Of a DNA stretch of 64,000 bases, positions 60,020-64,000 are shown piece by piece. Each line of letters opens with the position of its first letter. Position 1 is the stretch's first letter. The position numbers and the translations under genes were made by a program. This stretch comes from Brachybacterium alimentarium (GTDB lineage Bacteria; Actinomycetota; Actinomycetes; Actinomycetales; Dermabacteraceae), in the NCBI RefSeq assembly GCF_002332425.1, contig NZ_NRGS01000002.1:62001-126000 (forward strand), read 5' to 3'. The notes beneath the pieces are model-generated. The model saw nothing but the letters and a program-made list of their open reading frames with translations. It made no database searches and was not told the DNA's origin.

Positions 60020-61732
60020 CTACACAGAAGGTCTGGGTGTCTCCCCACGGGCGAGTGCGAGATCTCTCGTCACTGCGTCCGCGCGGGCGAGTTCGGCGTC
60101 GACCGGAGCCACCACGTGGGATGCGGCGACCTCCCGCACCCGGCCCAGCAGCACCCGTCGTGCCCGGCGCCGATGCCGCCTCGCGGTGACCCCGGCGAGC
60201 GCGACCCCGGCCAGGCCGATCAGGATGCCGGCGGCGATCCCCAGCACCAGCAGCGCCGTGGGCAGCGGGATCGGGATCCACAGCTCCTCGATCATCGGCA
60301 TCGGCGGCGGTGGGATCTGCAGCAGCGCCAGCACGACGTTCAGCGCGAGCCAGCCCAGGCCCACCACCCACACGAGCATCGCGAGCCACTGCAGCACATC
60401 GAGCACCGGCCACCACCAGGAGGTCGTGCGCCCGCGCAGATCCGCGCCGGCGACCGCCTGGTCCAGGGCGTCGGGCAGCTCGTCCTCGCGCGAGCGGGCG
60501 GCACCGCGCACGGCGGCCCGCCAGGCGTCCCCGCCGCCCTCGGAGGACGTGTCGGCGAAGCGGCGCACCGAGGTGGAGGCGGTGGCACGGGTGGCGGCGT
60601 CGGGCTCGGGCAGCGAGGTGCGTTCGAGCTGCTCGCCGTCGCGCTCCTGACCGATGCCGAGGCGGCGCAGCGGATCGGGTCGCACCGCGCGCAGCCAGCG
60701 CAGCGGCGGCCAGCCCACGCGGCCCGCGGCGCGGTGGCGGTAGGAGGCGGCGACGGCGTCGGCCACGGGCTCCACGCGGGCCGCGAGCGCGAGGTCCTCC
60801 ACCAGGTCGTCGATCTGTTCCTCGAGGACCTCGCCCGGGAGTCCGTCGGGATCCGCCGCCTCGCGCAGACGCTCCGCCGCCGCGCGCACGTCGGCCCGCT
60901 GCCGCTGGGAGGCCGCCTCCCGGCCGCGGGCGAGGGTGACCAGCTGCCAGCGCAGCTCGTCGATCCCCTCCCCCGTGCTCGCGGAGGTGGCGAGGACCGG
61001 CGCCTGCTCGAGTCCGTCGGCGCGGGCGATGGCCTCGAGCGATCCCCGCACCTGCGGGCGTTCGTCCTCCCGCAGCAGATCCATCTGGTTCAGGACCAGC
61101 ACGGTGACGGCGTCGTGACCGGCGAAGGCCTGCACGAACTCCTGGTGGAGCACCGCATCGGCGTACTTCTGAGGATCGGTCACCCACACGAGCACGTCGA
61201 CCATGCCGGTCATCCGCTCGGCGATGGCGCGGTTGCCGGCCTCGACGGAGTCAAGATCCGGCAGATCCAGCAGCACGACGCCCGGCGCCACCGCGGGCTC
61301 GGTGCGCTTGGCGCGGCGTCCCGCCACCGGTGTCGCCGCGATCTCGAGCGCGGTGCCGGTACCGTCCAGGGCGTGGCGCTCCTCCACCTCGAGCCAGTCC
61401 AGCAGGGCCTCGCTCCCGGTGTCCCCGAGCACGGCGGCCACGGGCTCCGCGGTGGTGGGGCGACGCACGGCGGCGCGGGAGATGTCGGCGCCGACGAGGG
61501 CGTTCACGAGTGAGGACTTCCCGGAGCCGGTGGCGCCGAACAGGCCGATCACCGTGTGCTCGGCGGACAGCGCGCGGCGGCGGTCCAGGCGCGCGAGCAG
61601 CTCCTGGGCGGCGTCGAGCTCAGCACCGGGGGCGATCCCGTCGAGCTCCTCGGCGGCGCGGTCCAGGGCCTCGATGCGCTCGGCCAGCGAGGCCGGGCCG
61701 GAGGCGGCTCGGCGGCTCAGCAGCGGGGTCAT
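60020..61732 (-). CDS. Dynamin-like/YfjP-type GTPase with two C-terminal membrane helices
   Basis: The 570-residue protein has the P-loop FGATGSGKSSLVNALVG (residues about 65-81), a G3 motif in LLDLPDLDSVEAGN, NQMD for G4 and, near the C-terminus, two hydrophobic segments (about 440-470 and 490-515). This is the layout of bacterial dynamin-like or YfjP-type membrane GTPases. The start overlaps the upstream GTPase stop in ATGA (61729-61732), so the two should be made together and may form a hetero-oligomer. Confidence 0.85.
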   Translation of the reverse strand: MTPLLSRRAASGPASLAERIEALDRAAEELDGIAPGAELDAAQELLARLDRRRALSAEHTVIGLFGATGSGKSSLVNALVGADISRAAVRRPTTAEPVAAVLGDTGSEALLDWLEVEERHALDGTGTALEIAATPVAGRRAKRTEPAVAPGVVLLDLPDLDSVEAGNRAIAERMTGMVDVLVWVTDPQKYADAVLHQEFVQAFAGHDAVTVLVLNQMDLLREDERPQVRGSLEAIARADGLEQAPVLATSASTGEGIDELRWQLVTLARGREAASQRQRADVRAAAERLREAADPDGLPGEVLEEQIDDLVEDLALAARVEPVADAVAASYRHRAAGRVGWPPLRWLRAVRPDPLRRLGIGQERDGEQLERTSLPEPDAATRATASTSVRRFADTSSEGGGDAWRAAVRGAARSREDELPDALDQAVAGADLRGRTTSWWWPVLDVLQWLAMLVWVVGLGWLALNVVLALLQIPPPPMPMIEELWIPIPLPTALLVLGIAAGILIGLAGVALAGVTARRHRRRARRVLLGRVREVAASHVVAPVDAELARADAVTRDLALARGETPRPSV

Positions 61733-63483
61733 GAGTCCTCCCTGATCTCACGGGCGATCTCTTCGAGCGCGGCGGCGTCCTCGGCGAGCGTCTCCGCGGA
61801 GGCGTTCCCGGCCAGGGCGTCGAGCCGCTCGAGGAAGGGTTCGGAGCGCTCCGCCACCAGGGCGTCGAGGCGCTCGGTGAGACGCTCCCGGGCCACGCGG
61901 GCCATGCGGCGCACCGCTTCGTCGCCGAAGATCGTCTCCAGCAGCTTCTGGCCCACCACGGCGGTGGCGGCGCCGGCGCCCACCTCGAGACCGGTGGGGA
62001 TGAAGGCGGTCGAGGCGAAGACGACGATCATCAGCGCGACACCCACCGCGTTCACGCCGAGGGACAGCACCCGCGCCTTGGTGCGCCGGTCCGCTCCCTC
62101 GGAGCGCACCAGCTCGAGCACGTCGCCCTGCCAGGCACGGATCGCCGCGGATACCTCCTCGCGGTAGCTCTCGGGGAGGCGGGAGAGGTCGGCGCCCTCG
62201 GCGAGCTGGCGGCCGGCGGGCGTGGTGCGCCAGGCGGCCTCCGCGCGTTCGGCGCCGCGGGCGGTCTCGTCGAGGACGACGTGCACCAGTCCGGTGCCCA
62301 GCGCCTGCTCGGCCGCGACCGACGGGGCGGGCCGGCCGCTGACCGCTTGGCCGATCCGGTCCCGGACGCGCGTGAACAGGCTCTCGACCCCGCGGAGGAA
62401 CTCGCCGGTGCCGACCACGTCCTGCCAGCGGGAGAGCACCTCGCCGCGCAGCAGGGAGCCGTCCCCGAGCGCCTCGTCGATGCGCTCGCGGGAGCCGGAG
62501 AAGGCCTCCTGCGCCTCGTCCCGCAGGCGGGCTCGCTCCAGTTCCTGCGCTGCGGCGTGTTCGGAGAGGTCCCGGGCGGAGACGGCCAGGCCCGCGACGG
62601 CTCCGCCGACGGTGCGACGGGCGATCCGCGCCCGGGCCTCGCCGTCGGCCGCCAGATGCGTGAAGTGCTGCTGGAGCTCGCCGATGGCCGACGCCGGCAG
62701 CATCCCGCGTTCGTCGAGCCGGGTCTCGGGGACCAGGAACAGCCGGGAGACCTCGATGCCGCTGCGTTCGAGCATGCCGCGCAGGTCCTCGGCGAGCTCC
62801 TCGGCGACACCGGGCCGCTCGGGGATGCGGTTCATCACGACGTCGACGGTGACCTCACGCTCTGCCGCCGTGCGCAGCACGTCCCACGGGACGGCGTCCG
62901 CGTATCGGTTCGCGGTGGTCACGAACAGCCACAGGTCGGCGGCGCGCAGGAGCTGCCGGGCGAGCTCACGATTGCCGCGAGCGACCGAGTCGATGTCCGG
63001 GGCGTCGAGCAGGGCGAGCCCCTGCGGGATGCGGTCGTCGGCACGCAGCTCGAGGCTGGTGGCGGGATCGACGTCTCCCGTGGTGTCGCCGACGCGCGGC
63101 GCCTCGGGGTCGTGGTCGCCGCCGGCATGGACGCGGGCGAGGCCGGGCAGGATGCGGCTGCCCGTGAACCAGGGCTCGTCGGCTCCGTGGTGCAGCAGCA
63201 CCGGCCGACGGGTGGTGGGCCGGATCGCTCCGGAGCGGCTGACCATGTCCCCGACCAGGGCGTTGACCAGGGTGGATTTGCCGGCGCCGGTCGAGCCGCC
63301 GATCACCACGAGCAGGGGTGCGTCGAGCGATTCCAGGCGCGGGATGACGTGGTCCCCGAGCTGGGAGAGCGCGGCGGCGGCCTCCTCACGCGCCCGATCG
63401 ACGCCGTCGACGGGCAAGGGCAGGTCCAGCTCGCGCAGATGCTCGGCGAATTCCTCGAGCACCGTGGTCGGCTGTGTGGTCAT
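61729..63483 (-). CDS. Dynamin-family GTPase
   Basis: The 584-residue protein has IGGSTGAGKSTLVNALVGD (P-loop at residues 62-71), RPTTRRPVLL for G2, LLDAPDIDSVARGN for G3 and a degenerate G4 (VMNRIPERPG). A long helical region follows, then one or two C-terminal membrane segments (LGVNAVGVALMIVVFASTAF, about 480-515). Bacterial dynamins remodel membranes in division or stress; tandem pairs such as Streptomyces DynA/DynB and mycobacterial IniA/IniC are known. The specific role is not clear. Confidence 0.88.
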   Translation of the reverse strand: MTTQPTTVLEEFAEHLRELDLPLPVDGVDRAREEAAAALSQLGDHVIPRLESLDAPLLVVIGGSTGAGKSTLVNALVGDMVSRSGAIRPTTRRPVLLHHGADEPWFTGSRILPGLARVHAGGDHDPEAPRVGDTTGDVDPATSLELRADDRIPQGLALLDAPDIDSVARGNRELARQLLRAADLWLFVTTANRYADAVPWDVLRTAAEREVTVDVVMNRIPERPGVAEELAEDLRGMLERSGIEVSRLFLVPETRLDERGMLPASAIGELQQHFTHLAADGEARARIARRTVGGAVAGLAVSARDLSEHAAAQELERARLRDEAQEAFSGSRERIDEALGDGSLLRGEVLSRWQDVVGTGEFLRGVESLFTRVRDRIGQAVSGRPAPSVAAEQALGTGLVHVVLDETARGAERAEAAWRTTPAGRQLAEGADLSRLPESYREEVSAAIRAWQGDVLELVRSEGADRRTKARVLSLGVNAVGVALMIVVFASTAFIPTGLEVGAGAATAVVGQKLLETIFGDEAVRRMARVARERLTERLDALVAERSEPFLERLDALAGNASAETLAEDAAALEEIAREIREDS

Positions 63484-63768
63484 CAGTCCCCCCGGATGTC
63501 CTGGGCGCGCGGCCCCCGGTCAAGGTCGTGCGGAGCACATTGTCTCAGGACCGGCCGGTCACGGGGCGCTGACGCCGTGACCTCGTGTCCTGCCCTGCCC
63601 TGCCCTGCAGCCCAGTGTGCCAGCCTGCTCGTGCCGAGCCCCGCAGCACGCAGGTCCTGTGGCCCCGCAGCGATCCGGCCCGTCTGCCCTGCAGCAAGCC
63701 GGCCCCTCTGCCCCGCAGCAAGCCGGCCCTGTGCCCGGCGGCGGCCCCCGAACGTCGGCCCGGGGGCG
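63484..63768. other. Upstream region of the dynamin operon with short direct repeats
   Basis: No credible gene is seen. Tandem CCCTG units (about 63591-63608) and imperfect copies of a roughly 24-bp unit containing GCAGCAAGCCGGCCC (about 63690-63731) are present. A promoter for the dynamin pair should lie here, but no clear -35/-10 was found. Confidence 0.4.
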
Positions 63769-64000
63769 TCAGTCCAGGAACGGGTCCAGGCCCCATTCCG
63801 GGAAGGCTCCGCGACGTGCGGCCTGGATCGCCCGGTCCAGCGCGGACTCCGGATCGAAGCCCTGCTCCCAGTCCCGCACGTCGAGCGGGCGCCCATCGCC
63901 GTAGGTGCGGATGGAGGGTTCCGGGGAGACGCCGTGCTCACCGCGCGCCCGGGCCTCCGCCTCGAGGTAGGCCTCCGGCAGCGGCGCGGTCGGGTCGATC
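63769..64000 (-). CDS. C-terminal end of an unidentified protein (5' part outside window)
   Basis: The last 76 codons are visible, ending IQAARRGAFPEWGLDPFLD. The segment has mixed charge, several Pro/Gly residues and no membrane helix. I do not recognise the family. The codon use looks genuinely coding (strong GC at third positions), and the gene reads toward the dynamin operon. Confidence 0.6.
   Translation of the reverse strand, partial: IDPTAPLPEAYLEAEARARGEHGVSPEPSIRTYGDGRPLDVRDWEQGFDPESALDRAIQAARRGAFPEWGLDPFLD

Overview
This 64 kb window is chromosomal DNA from a high-GC actinobacterium. The gene orders, the actinobacterial ribosomal protein bS22, the Rpf muralidase, the MenF/D/C/B/E/A route to menaquinone and the DUF3017/DUF4229/DUF6350 neighbours all point to order Micrococcales. 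The overall look suggests Dermabacteraceae, possibly Brachybacterium, but the genus is an inference. I saw no phage, transposon, CRISPR array or rRNA operon. One tRNA gene is present.

Positions 1-27066 lie almost entirely on the minus strand and hold the core gene-expression cluster. Read in the direction of transcription (right to left) it contains tRNA-Trp, secE, nusG, rplK-rplA, rplJ-rplL, rpoB-rpoC, an rpf muralidase gene, rpsL-rpsG-fusA-tuf, and rpsJ-rplC-rplD-rplW (cut by the window edge). Between tuf and rpsJ sit a plus-strand membrane/stress-type gene and an ABC sugar-uptake operon resembling NgcEFG (N-acetylglucosamine/diacetylchitobiose). Its promoter carries a DasR-type (dre-like) site and a second perfect palindrome. 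Ribosomal protein uL4 has an extra C-terminal domain.

Positions 27312-39702 hold metabolic genes: an aspartate-type aminotransferase, adenosine deaminase, galactokinase, a lactonase-like beta-propeller coupled to a ThrE-type exporter, DUF3017, aspartase, PPK2 polyphosphate kinase, and purH/purN. purH is preceded by a clear ZTP (pfl) riboswitch.

Positions 39815-57654 hold a DUF6350 membrane protein, the menaquinone genes menF, menD, menC, menB, menE and menA, an HtrA-like protease, small membrane proteins (DUF4229, PLDc_N), and a tightly overlapping system II cytochrome c maturation operon (histidine phosphatase, TlpA/ResA, CcdA, ResB, CcsB). Menaquinone and c-type cytochromes both serve respiration, so this is a respiratory block.

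Positions 57738-64000 hold a MarR regulator divergent from yceI, a glutaredoxin-like protein, the 32-residue ribosomal protein bS22, a pair of overlapping dynamin-like GTPases, and a fragment of an unidentified gene.

Two patterns run through the window. Many genes have a -10-like NANNNT box only 6-8 bases before the start codon and no Shine-Dalgarno sequence, which points to leaderless transcripts. Most operons end in long near-perfect GC-rich hairpins with no strong T tract.
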